A program made the position numbers and the translations under genes. The notes beneath the pieces are model-generated. The model saw only the letters and a program-made list of their open reading frames with translations. It had not been told where the DNA came from and searched no databases. Of a stretch of DNA of 6,423 nt, positions 1 to 5,752 are shown piece by piece. The DNA comes from Actinomycetota bacterium (GTDB lineage Bacteria > Actinomycetota > Thermoleophilia > Miltoncostaeales > Miltoncostaeaceae). The stretch spans positions 1 through 6,423 of the forward strand of contig CANGAY010000044.1 of the NCBI GenBank assembly GCA_947451735.1. Reading direction: 5' to 3'. The stretch's first letter is position 1. The number at the start of each line of letters is the position of its first letter.

Positions 1-1155
1 CGCCTCCCCGGTGGTGTCGGGGAAGCCATCGGCCGAGGTGTACGGGTTGATGACCACAGGGATGTCCGCGTGCGAGATCTCCACGGGGTGCGTGGCACGG
101 GCGCCGCGCACATCCCACGTGCCGATGCGCGGCAGCACCTGCTGCCGCTGCGGGTTGGTCCCCACGTCCGGATACAGGGTGTAGAGGAAGTCCCCGTTCG
201 GTGAGGAGCGGATCCAGCACAGTTCCACCCCGGTGCCGGTGTCGCGCGAGATCCACGTGAGGCGGCCGTCGGCCCCGTAGCGCGCCGTGAGGATCTGGCT
301 CTGATCGGGAAGGCCCAGGTACACGAGCGGACGGTGGGCGCTGGGCCACATGCCGATGAAGAAGGCCGTGTCGGGCTCATCCACGGGCGGGCCGAAGCCC
401 GCAATGGCGATCTGCCGCGCCGGGCCGGCGGCGATGGCACCGCCGGGGCGCATGGCGAACGACTGCACCGATGATCGCGCCACCGGCGCGGGGCGCCAGC
501 GCACGCCCGCGTCACCGCCGCCGATGTCGAACGTGCCACCCGTCCCGAGCACCACTGAGCGCGCGAATGGCATCTGCTGTGCCTGCTCGGGCGCGCCGGG
601 CGCGGTATGCACCGCGCCGCCGGTCACGCGAAGCGCCCCGTTCGACTGGATGCGGAACGTGCGGATGGTGCCCTTGGCGGCACCGCGCAGATCGGCCAGG
701 CGCAGGGGGTCCTCGTTGCGGTTGACCACGATGAGGCCCGTGCCGTCCTGCGTGACGCTGAGGCTCACGGGGTTGATGCCACGGGAGGCGTACGGCGATC
801 CGGGCAAGGCGCGCAGGCCACCGCCCGGCAGCACGCGGAAGCCCGCCACCGAGTCGGATCCCGCGTTGACGGCGTACACGTACTCGCCCGAGGGCGTGCT
901 CACCACACTGGTGTCACCCAGTTCGGGACCCACCTTGCCGGCGGTCTGGTTCCAGCCACCCGTGCCCCCGGTGCGCACGCTCGCCGCCGGCACCGGGATG
1001 AGGTGCCCCGAGTCCGAGATGGAGTACCCGCGCATGGCATTGCGCCCGGCATGCCAGTCGTTGGTCTGGATATAGACGGTGCCCTGCGCGCCAACAGCGG
1101 TCGCTGTACACGCAAGCGCGAATGCAGCCGTCGCGATGAGGATGCGGCCGCTCAC
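1..1155 (-). CDS. Secreted lactonase/YncE-like beta-propeller protein, copy 1 (3' end outside window)
   Basis: This reading frame stays open for 385 codons to the left edge, so the C-terminus is missing, by about 70 residues judging from the paralogue just upstream. The GTG start was chosen because it overlaps the stop of that gene as GTGA and gives a credible signal peptide. Arg4 is followed by a hydrophobic stretch (residues 5-22) and an AVGA|QG-like cleavage site near residue 23. The mature protein has propeller-type repeats of the pattern 'SPNGDFLYTL' or 'PSGEYVYAVNAGSD' followed by 'VAGFRV', at roughly residues 26-55, 85-115, 130-175, 200-240, 265-300 and 311-350. Distinct marks are QTND (30-33), NRNEDPLRL (145-153) and Cys313-Trp314. 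Family knowledge: such propellers include 6-phosphogluconolactonases and many surface proteins of unknown role. I infer an extracytoplasmic protein, but its substrate or partner cannot be read from the sequence. The strong +-strand frames opposite it are shadows. Confidence 0.85.
   Translation of the reverse strand, partial: MSGRILIATAAFALACTATAVGAQGTVYIQTNDWHAGRNAMRGYSISDSGHLIPVPAASVRTGGTGGWNQTAGKVGPELGDTSVVSTPSGEYVYAVNAGSDSVAGFRVLPGGGLRALPGSPYASRGINPVSLSVTQDGTGLIVVNRNEDPLRLADLRGAAKGTIRTFRIQSNGALRVTGGAVHTAPGAPEQAQQMPFARSVVLGTGGTFDIGGGDAGVRWRPAPVARSSVQSFAMRPGGAIAAGPARQIAIAGFGPPVDEPDTAFFIGMWPSAHRPLVYLGLPDQSQILTARYGADGRLTWISRDTGTGVELCWIRSSPNGDFLYTLYPDVGTNPQRQQVLPRIGTWDVRGARATHPVEISHADIPVVINPYTSADGFPDTTGEA
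1152..1155 (-). promoter_or_regulatory. GTGA coupling site between the two propeller genes
   Basis: The GTG start of the secreted propeller overlaps the TGA stop of its paralogue. No ribosome-binding motif is seen in the preceding ccgacagcct, so the two paralogues are probably made in linked amounts. Confidence 0.65.
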
Positions 1156-2522
1156 AGGCTGTCGGTGCCGGCGCGGCCCGGCTGTACGACTGCAAGTCCG
1201 AATGCGCGGGAATTCCACGGGAAGCCGTCCTTCAGCAGATTTCGCGACGTCACCAGCGTGAGGGCGCCCTCGGAACCCACGCGCAGGCCGTAGATGGCGT
1301 TGCCCTCGTGATCAGCATTGGTGGGCGACTGGTTGCCGCGGGCAGTGAGCACCCAGACAAACCGGCCATTTGGCGACACGGTCATGCGGACGCCGTTGTT
1401 GCCCTCACGCATCGAACCCTGGTCGTTGGCATACGGCGTGCCCAGCAGGGGCAATTGCAGGCGCGAGGTCTCAACGGGTGCATACGCCCGCCCGGCGCGC
1501 AGGTCGAAGGTGGACACGCTCGGGCCCTGCTGCACGCCGTCCACAACATCGCCGTGGGAATTCAGGACGTACAGGTACCGGCCATCGGGCGACGTGCGCA
1601 TCCAGCAGGGCGCGCGCCCCGATCCGGCGGCCACCGAGAGCGATCGCAGGGTGCCGGATGGGCCGTATGACAGCGCCGTGATTGTGCGCGACCCGGGGGT
1701 GCCCACGTACAGCAGACGCAGACGCGGGTGGGTGGCCACGCCGATGACGGGCTCCGACTGCAGCGGGTTGGCCGGATCCGCCGCGTGCACCATTCCCGTG
1801 TTCGGCGTGAGGTACCAGGGAAGCAGCGGGGCAAGGCCCCCGCGTTGACGCAGACGGAACGTCTGCATCGACGATGCGACGGCATCGGCAGTGGCCCATC
1901 GACCACCGTTCGGCGGGCCCACACCCTGTACGTCGTTCCGGCTGCCCACGCTGAACACCGTGGACGGCGCAAAAGGCAACTGCAGCGCCTCAGTCGGCAG
2001 GCCGCCCGCGGTGTACACCGCTGCCCCGGTCGCGCGGAGCGCCCCGTTGCCGGCAATGCGGAAGGCCACCACGGTGGGCCGGGCCGCGCCACGGAGCAGG
2101 GCCAGCCGCAGCGGGTCCTCATTTCGATTGCCCACGATCACGGTGTGCCCGTCACCCCCGACGGTCACGCTCACCGGGTTGATCCCACGCGAGGGGTACG
2201 GCGAACCCGGCAGCGGCGTCAGTGTGCCGTTGGCCTGCACGCGGAATCCGGCCACCGTGTCGGACCCGCCGTTGACGGCGTAGAGAAACCGCCCGTCACC
2301 AGTGGCGGCGATGCTCGGGTCGGCCAGCTCGGCCTGCAACTTGCCGGCGGTCTGATCGCTGATTCCGGTGCCGCCGGTGCGCACGCGTCCGCCGGGCACC
2401 GGGGTGAGCTGTCCGCGGCCACCGATGGCATAGGGCACCACCTCGTTGCGCCCGGGGCGGATGTCGTTGGTCTGGGCATATAGGTACCCGTTGACCGGTG
2501 GTGGCGGGGGCATCGCGATCAT
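1152..2522 (-). CDS. Lactonase/YncE-like seven-bladed beta-propeller protein, copy 2, without signal peptide
   Basis: The 456-residue product is a close paralogue of the next gene downstream, alignable along the whole visible length. Seven propeller-type repeats can be seen, at about residues 12-42, 74-105, 116-165, 188-230, 258-293, 306-342 and 378-424. The motifs are of the type 'SPDGRYLYVLN' and 'SPNGRFVWVLTARGN', each followed by a short strand such as 'VSTFDL' or 'IYGLRV'. It shares QTND (17-20), NRNEDPLRL (132-140) and Cys306-Trp307 with its neighbour. The ATG lies 8 bases after the DUF72 stop with no clear Shine-Dalgarno site. An in-frame stop further upstream, inside the end of the DUF72 gene, rules out a longer N-terminus with a normal start. 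The protein begins MIAM followed by five prolines and then goes straight into the first blade, so no signal peptide is present. It is either cytoplasmic or has lost its export signal. A second ATG at codon 4 is possible. Lactonase activity is not claimed, because the family call rests only on repeat pattern. Confidence 0.88.
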   Translation of the reverse strand: MIAMPPPPPVNGYLYAQTNDIRPGRNEVVPYAIGGRGQLTPVPGGRVRTGGTGISDQTAGKLQAELADPSIAATGDGRFLYAVNGGSDTVAGFRVQANGTLTPLPGSPYPSRGINPVSVTVGGDGHTVIVGNRNEDPLRLALLRGAARPTVVAFRIAGNGALRATGAAVYTAGGLPTEALQLPFAPSTVFSVGSRNDVQGVGPPNGGRWATADAVASSMQTFRLRQRGGLAPLLPWYLTPNTGMVHAADPANPLQSEPVIGVATHPRLRLLYVGTPGSRTITALSYGPSGTLRSLSVAAGSGRAPCWMRTSPDGRYLYVLNSHGDVVDGVQQGPSVSTFDLRAGRAYAPVETSRLQLPLLGTPYANDQGSMREGNNGVRMTVSPNGRFVWVLTARGNQSPTNADHEGNAIYGLRVGSEGALTLVTSRNLLKDGFPWNSRAFGLAVVQPGRAGTDSL

Positions 2523-2530
2523 GCGGTCAA

Positions 2531-3442
2531 TTATGACGAAGGTTCACGGCGATCACGCACCATCTCGGTGAACCGCGTGGCGCTCCGCAGCGCGAAGTCG
2601 CCGTGATTGTTGTTGAACACCACCGCCACCTCCTGAGCAGCCCCGGCCATGTCGAGCACCGGGTCGAGCCATTCGCCCAGTTCCTCGTCGGAGTACTGCC
2701 AATCGAAGCGCTCGGCCACGGTGCGGCTGCCCTGCCACGTGTCGGCATTTCGTCCATGCAGCCGCAGGTAGGCGAGCGCCGGTGTGGTCACCTCAACGAG
2801 GGGTGGCATCGCACTCTGCGCGGCCACGCGCGGCGCATCCACGCACACCCACGCGGCGTCACGATTGCCCAGCATCTCCACGGCGGCCTCACGCTCACCC
2901 GGCTCGGCCCACGATGCATTCCTGAACTCCACCGCGGTCCGCAGCGGTGCGAGGCGTTCGATGATGCGTCCGATTTCCGCCCGCTGCTCGGGCCCCGAGG
3001 CCACATGCGGGGGCAACTGCAGCAACACGGCACCCATCTTGGGACGAAGCGGCGCGATCACCTCAACAAACGCGTCGATCACCGCATCGCGCAGCTCCCG
3101 TGAGGGCTTGCGGATTCGGCCGCGGCGGTCGGCCTCGTATGGCAGGTCGCGGAGGGGCTCGGGCAGCCGCATCGGGTCGGCGGCATGGCCGCTGATCACC
3201 TGATTCGCCTTCACATGAAACCGGAAGTCATCCGGCGTGCGCTCCGCCCATCCATCAACCGTCGACCGGCGGGGGAGCGCATAGAAGGTGGCGTTCACCT
3301 CGACCATGGGGAACTGCGACGCGTAGTACCGCAAGCGCCCCTCGGCGTCGTTCTTCACGTCGTCGGGGTACCAGCCCGCCTTGATGAACTCGGGGTCGGT
3401 CCACGACGCCGTGCCCACGCGGATGCCGTCGGGCGTGCTCAT
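2531..3442 (-). CDS. DUF72 family protein (YecE-like)
   Basis: The 303-residue product has the length and motif order of the DUF72/YecE family, a TIM-barrel-like fold whose biochemical role is not established. Family signatures are: 'VGTASWTDPEF' near the N-terminus (residues 9-19) followed by 'GWYP' (23-26); 'VEVNATFYALP' (47-57); 'FRFHVKANQVISGH' (73-86); 'VLLQLPPHV' (139-147); 'AVEFRNASW' (170-178); 'AYLRLHGRN' (224-232); and 'VVFNNNHGDFA' (274-284). The frame is open for 40 more codons upstream, to 3562, but that extension is Arg/Pro-rich, matches no family sequence and lies inside ccmH. The ATG at 3442 overlaps the ccmH stop as ATGA and puts the first beta strand at the normal place. No signal peptide or membrane segment is seen, so it should be cytoplasmic. 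Its position between cytochrome c maturation genes and propeller genes suggests cotranscription but does not reveal its job. Confidence 0.92.
   Translation of the reverse strand: MSTPDGIRVGTASWTDPEFIKAGWYPDDVKNDAEGRLRYYASQFPMVEVNATFYALPRRSTVDGWAERTPDDFRFHVKANQVISGHAADPMRLPEPLRDLPYEADRRGRIRKPSRELRDAVIDAFVEVIAPLRPKMGAVLLQLPPHVASGPEQRAEIGRIIERLAPLRTAVEFRNASWAEPGEREAAVEMLGNRDAAWVCVDAPRVAAQSAMPPLVEVTTPALAYLRLHGRNADTWQGSRTVAERFDWQYSDEELGEWLDPVLDMAGAAQEVAVVFNNNHGDFALRSATRFTEMVRDRREPSS
3439..3442 (-). promoter_or_regulatory. ATGA coupling site, ccmH stop / DUF72 start
   Basis: The DUF72 start and the ccmH stop overlap by four bases. The upstream sequence (aagaaccaccccgg) lacks a purine-rich ribosome-binding site, which points to coupled translation. 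Confidence 0.65.
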
Positions 3443-3882
3443 CCGGGGTGGTTCTTGAGCTCGTCCTCCAGGCGGGCGGCGTCCTCGGGCGAGATCTCGG
3501 GCGCCGGGGCGTCGGCGTGATGGCGCCGTGCCCACGACCGCGTGACGAACGGGATGGCGCACAGACCGGCCACCACGAGCAGGATCGGCACGATCCAGGC
3601 CACCAGGTCGAAGCCCTCCTTCGGCGGAGTGGCCAGCACCTCGCGGCCGAACTCGCCCTCCAGCGCGGCCAGAATCTGATCCTCGCTCTGCCCCTTGGCC
3701 ACGCGCACCTGGATGAAGTCCTTGATTGCCTGTGCGGCGGGCGAGTTCGACACGTCAAGCGGCGTGTTGCAGGTGGGGCAGCGGGTCTCGCGGTAGATCT
3801 CCTGCGCCGTCACGGCGAATGCGGGGGCCGCCACGCCGCCGAGGGCGAACACCGCGAGCATCACCGCCAGTGCGCGTCGCAT
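3439..3882 (-). CDS. ccmH: Cytochrome c maturation protein CcmH (CcmH/CycL/NrfF family)
   Basis: This 147-residue protein has the layout of the short CcmH/CycL form. A signal peptide (residues 1-23, cleavage after AFA) is followed by a redox domain with CPTC at 35-38, then the helical hairpin region 'AAQAIKDFIQVRVAKGQSEDQI' in two helices (about 49-75), the segment 'GREVLATPPKEGFDL' (79-93), one membrane helix (about 92-113) and a short acidic tail. In the System I pathway CcmH works outside the membrane with CcmG to reduce the cysteine pair of apocytochrome c before haem attachment. The motif is TRCPTC rather than the usual LRCPxC; both cysteines are kept. The start is either ATG at 3882, chosen because a GAG lies five bases upstream, or GTG one codon earlier at 3885. 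Both overlap the stop of the thioredoxin gene. The ccmG-ccmH pairing strongly supports the call. Confidence 0.92.
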   Translation of the reverse strand: MRRALAVMLAVFALGGVAAPAFAVTAQEIYRETRCPTCNTPLDVSNSPAAQAIKDFIQVRVAKGQSEDQILAALEGEFGREVLATPPKEGFDLVAWIVPILLVVAGLCAIPFVTRSWARRHHADAPAPEISPEDAARLEDELKNHPG

Positions 3883-3885
3883 CAC
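3880..3885 (-). promoter_or_regulatory. Double start GTG-ATG overlapping the ccmG stop
   Basis: The bases GTGATG on the minus strand hold two adjacent possible ccmH starts with the ccmG stop TGA between them (positions 3884-3882). Either codon gives re-initiation-type coupling. The preceding gccgagaa offers a weak GAG at a suitable distance only for the ATG. Confidence 0.6.
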
Positions 3886-4484
3886 TTCTCGGCCAGCACC
3901 TGGTCGAGGGGCACGCTGATCTGCCGGATGTCGGTGACCTGCCCCGTGATGTGCAGGGCAATGCGGCCCTGCTTGTCGATGATGAAGGTCTCCGGCACGC
4001 CGGTGGCCTCCAGATCACGCTTGCTGGCGTCGGTGCCGTCACGAAGCGACGGGTAGGTGATGTCGTACTGCTTGAGGAACGCCAGCGCGTTCTCGCTGAG
4101 GTCCTGGAGGTCGAGCCCCAGCACCAGCGCCCCCCTGCCCTTGTAGCGCTGCCATGCCTTCTGCAGGATCGGTGCCTCGTCGCGGCACGGACCGCACCAT
4201 GAGGCCCACAGGTTGAGCACCACGGCGGTGCCCTTGAGCGACGACAGCGAGGCCTTCTGCCCCACGGGCGGCAGCCCGGGGCCGCTCACCAGCACCGGCA
4301 GCGTGATGTCGGGGGCCGGCGGTCGCTGACCCGCAACCAGCGCATCGTCAATGGATGTGGATCCGCCCCGCGCCACGAGCCCCACGACGAGCAGGCCCAC
4401 GATGAGGGCCGCGATGACGGCACCCACGATGAGGCCGATGAGCCTGCGACGGTCGGAGCCGACGTCCTCGGGTGCGTCCGTCAT
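3882..4484 (-). CDS. ccmG: TlpA/CcmG-type membrane-anchored thioredoxin-like protein
   Basis: The 200-residue product begins with a short cytoplasmic segment (MTDAPEDVGSDRRR), then a membrane anchor at about residues 15-38. A linker rich in proline ('RPPAPDITLPVL') leads into a thioredoxin fold. The redox centre 'WASWCGPCRDEAP' has cysteines 97 and 100, and the cis-proline loop is 'GVPETFIID' (162-170, Pro164). These are the marks of the AhpC/TSA-Redoxin and TlpA/ResA/DsbE group. Placed directly before ccmH, it is most likely CcmG, the reductant for apocytochrome c or for CcmH outside the membrane. A general TlpA or ResA role cannot be excluded from sequence alone. The frame extends 41 codons upstream to 4607, but that part is basic junk inside the beta-helix gene. 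ATG at 4484 shares one base with the previous stop (TGATG) and gives the expected start, and no Shine-Dalgarno site precedes it. Confidence 0.9.
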   Translation of the reverse strand: MTDAPEDVGSDRRRLIGLIVGAVIAALIVGLLVVGLVARGGSTSIDDALVAGQRPPAPDITLPVLVSGPGLPPVGQKASLSSLKGTAVVLNLWASWCGPCRDEAPILQKAWQRYKGRGALVLGLDLQDLSENALAFLKQYDITYPSLRDGTDASKRDLEATGVPETFIIDKQGRIALHITGQVTDIRQISVPLDQVLAEK

Positions 4485-4486
4485 CA
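4482..4486 (-). promoter_or_regulatory. TGATG coupling site, beta-helix stop / ccmG start
   Basis: The stop of the beta-helix gene and the ATG of ccmG share one base. The upstream minus-strand sequence (ccgttcggc) has no Shine-Dalgarno motif, so translation of ccmG probably depends on the gene before it. Confidence 0.65.
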
Positions 4487-5746
4487 GCCGAACGGCGCGT
4501 ACAGCGCGCTTGCCGTGCCGAGGTACGAGGTGCCGAGCAGCGCCTGTGCGCCGCCGCGGATTCGGCGACTGGTGTTGACCTTGCCCCACTTGCCGGCGCC
4601 GCGCCACACGGTGCCGCCGGCATCGAAGCGCACCACCAGGCGGCGCTTCGCGGTGTTGGCGGTGGCGGCGATTGACAGCGCGGCCCCGGAACGGGCGCGT
4701 CCACCTGCTGATGCCGGAAGGGCCGCGCGGGCCGCGGAGATGCGCACCGCATACGGGTCACCCGGCAGCGAGAAGCCGCCACCGGCCTGCAGCCCGGTGT
4801 ACGCGCCACCGGTGCGGTCGTCGGCCGTGAACAGCAGGTCGCCGCCCCCGTTGGACCCGTCGAGCGTGAATCCCGACACGGCGAACCCGGTGCCCTCGGC
4901 CATGCGGATACCGGCGCCGGCGTTGCCGGTGACCACCGAGTCGCGCACGGCCAGCCGCAGGCCACCGCCGCCGAAGTTGATGCCGTCCTTGGCCCCTGAT
5001 GCCACGGTCACGCCCTGCAGCGTCAGGTCGGAGTTGCCGGCGTCGTTGCTCAGCACGCCCGACCCCTTGGTACCGCTGATTGCGAGGCCGGTCACCGACA
5101 GTTTGGTGACGTCGTCGTCCAGTTCCAGCCCGTTGGCGGCGGCGCCGGTGACCGACCCACCCACCACCGCGTAGGGCCCGGCGGCCGTGAGCGACGCCAG
5201 GCGGATTCCGCTGCGCTTGGGGTCGGTGATGACTGCGTTCTGGATGACGATGCCCGTGCCACCGATGGCACTGATGCCATCGGCGCCCGCGGCCTCGATG
5301 GCCACGTTCCGCACCACCAGGCCGCCCTCGCCGTTGGGCGGAGTGGCCACGATGCCCGTCTTGGTGGCGCCACGGCACGTGATGCCGTCAAGGGTGACGT
5401 TGCCGCGCGTGATGCGCACGCATCCGCCACTCGTGTCGTCGGTGATGCCCATTCCCGAGATCACCGCGCCCGACGCAGGGTCGCCCGCGATGGTGAGATT
5501 GCGCTGGGTCACCGCGAAGTCGCCGTAGGTGCCCGCCCCGATGGTGATGGCCCAGGGCACGGTGTCGCCCACCCGACTGGTGGTGACCAGCGCCAGCGCG
5601 TCACGCACGGCGTCGGCGCCCGTGGTGGTGCCCATGAGGTTGCCCACATCGTCCCGCACCTCCACGGTGCCGGCGGTGGGTGACGCGGCCGCAACGGATG
5701 CGCCGGCCACCACGAGCAGGGCGGCTGCTCCCAGGCGGCGGATCAG
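4484..5746 (-). CDS. Secreted right-handed beta-helix repeat protein, probable CTG start
   Basis: The product, 420 residues from the proposed start, is predicted to be secreted and to fold as a parallel beta-helix of the pectate-lyase/PbH1 type. After the signal peptide comes 'ADAVRDALALV...AITIGAGTYGDFAV', the usual entry of such proteins (about 44-79), then 'LTIAG' and 'VTLDGITCRG'. Then follow seven regular rungs of 23-26 residues (143-306). The C-terminal third (about 307-420) has no rungs and holds 'KRRLVVRFDAGGTVWRGAGKW', a separate region I do not recognise. The only conventional start, GTG at 5713, would leave a stump without positive charges. Reading upstream gives LIRRLGAAALLVVAGASV, a textbook signal peptide, beginning with CTG that overlaps the trpC stop as CTGA. 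The mature protein has just two cysteines (109 and 124). Family members bind or cleave polysaccharides, but no catalytic residues can be assigned here. A structural or adhesive surface role is equally possible. Confidence 0.82.
   Translation of the reverse strand: MIRRLGAAALLVVAGASVAAASPTAGTVEVRDDVGNLMGTTTGADAVRDALALVTTSRVGDTVPWAITIGAGTYGDFAVTQRNLTIAGDPASGAVISGMGITDDTSGGCVRITRGNVTLDGITCRGATKTGIVATPPNGEGGLVVRNVAIEAAGADGISAIGGTGIVIQNAVITDPKRSGIRLASLTAAGPYAVVGGSVTGAAANGLELDDDVTKLSVTGLAISGTKGSGVLSNDAGNSDLTLQGVTVASGAKDGINFGGGGLRLAVRDSVVTGNAGAGIRMAEGTGFAVSGFTLDGSNGGGDLLFTADDRTGGAYTGLQAGGGFSLPGDPYAVRISAARAALPASAGGRARSGAALSIAATANTAKRRLVVRFDAGGTVWRGAGKWGKVNTSRRIRGGAQALLGTSYLGTASALYAPFG
4829..5320 (-). 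repeat. Seven beta-helix rungs (PbH1-like protein repeats)
   Basis: Within the beta-helix protein a pattern of about 24 residues recurs at residues 143, 166, 192, 216, 241, 265 and 288. Examples are 'LVVRNVAIEAAGADGISA', 'IVIQNAVITDPKRSGIRL', 'LSVTGLAISGTKGSGVLS', 'LTLQGVTVASGAKDGINF' and 'LAVRDSVVTGNAGAGIRM'. The consensus is a strand of alternating hydrophobic residues, a Val/Ile three to four positions later, then Gly-Ala/Ser-Gly-Ile/Val. The copies are diverged in DNA, so this is a protein repeat, not a recent DNA repeat. Confidence 0.85.
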
Positions 5747-5752
5747 TCCTGC
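5741..5752 (-). promoter_or_regulatory. trpC stop / beta-helix CTG start junction
   Basis: On the minus strand the sequence reads gcaggaCTGATC. The trpC stop TGA lies inside CTGA, and the proposed CTG start is at 5746-5744. An AGGA precedes it, but directly abuts the CTG, which is too close for a normal ribosome-binding site. Initiation would depend on ribosomes ending trpC. Two other junctions in this operon have the same form (ATGA and GTGA), which is why CTG was preferred over the GTG 33 bases downstream. Confidence 0.5.

Larger units (their letters stand above)
1..2489 (-). repeat. Diverged tandem gene duplication (two propeller genes)
   Basis: The two propeller genes form a head-to-tail duplication with a period of about 1.4 kb. 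The similarity begins at the first blade: 'GYLYAQTND' in the upstream copy aligns with 'GTVYIQTND' in the downstream copy. It continues through the last visible codon. Similarity is still visible in DNA, for example around 764-808 against 2169-2213, where ctcac(g/c)gggttgat(g/c)cc recurs. The copies differ at the extreme N-terminus (signal peptide against polyproline) and in the length of the loops in the fourth and sixth blades. The divergence suggests an old duplication rather than a recent one. Confidence 0.8.

Noticed and set aside
1105..1116. Possible lipoprotein box (ALAC) in the signal peptide of propeller copy 1
   Set aside because: Position -3 is Ala and -2 is Leu, which fits the lipobox poorly. 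The hydrophobic stretch continues past the Cys to a better signal-peptidase I site at AVGA.
350..1293. Long +-strand reading frames (350-1075 and 607-1293) opposite propeller copy 1
   Set aside because: They lie antisense to a coherent propeller protein and consist of Pro/Ala/Arg-rich sequence with no family pattern. High GC makes such open antisense frames common.
1318..2483. +-strand frames (1318-1848, 1728-2483, 1891-2283) that resemble the +-strand frames in the other propeller
   Set aside because: Their similarity to each other is only the mirror image of the gene duplication on the minus strand, not evidence of a coding antisense pair.
2523..2537. TTGACC in the AT-richer spacer before the signal-less propeller, resembling a -35 box
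   Set aside because: It is only a few bases before the start codon, leaving no room for a -10 box and leader.
3443..3562. 40-codon N-terminal extension of the DUF72 protein
   Set aside because: It overlaps the ccmH C-terminus out of frame, is Arg/Pro-rich and precedes the family's normal N-terminus. The ATGA overlap gives a better start.
3769..3780. CPTC in CcmH as a haem-binding CXXCH site
   Set aside because: The residue after the second Cys is Asn, not His. The context is the CcmH redox motif.
4485..4607. 41-codon N-terminal extension of the thioredoxin-like protein
   Set aside because: It overlaps the end of the beta-helix gene and would put a basic low-complexity tail before the membrane anchor. 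The TGATG junction start fits the family.
5711..5713. GTG at 5713 as the start of the beta-helix gene
   Set aside because: It would remove the positive charges and half of the hydrophobic core of an obvious signal peptide, leave a 30-base gap unlike the other junctions, and has its nearest GGAG 14 bases away.
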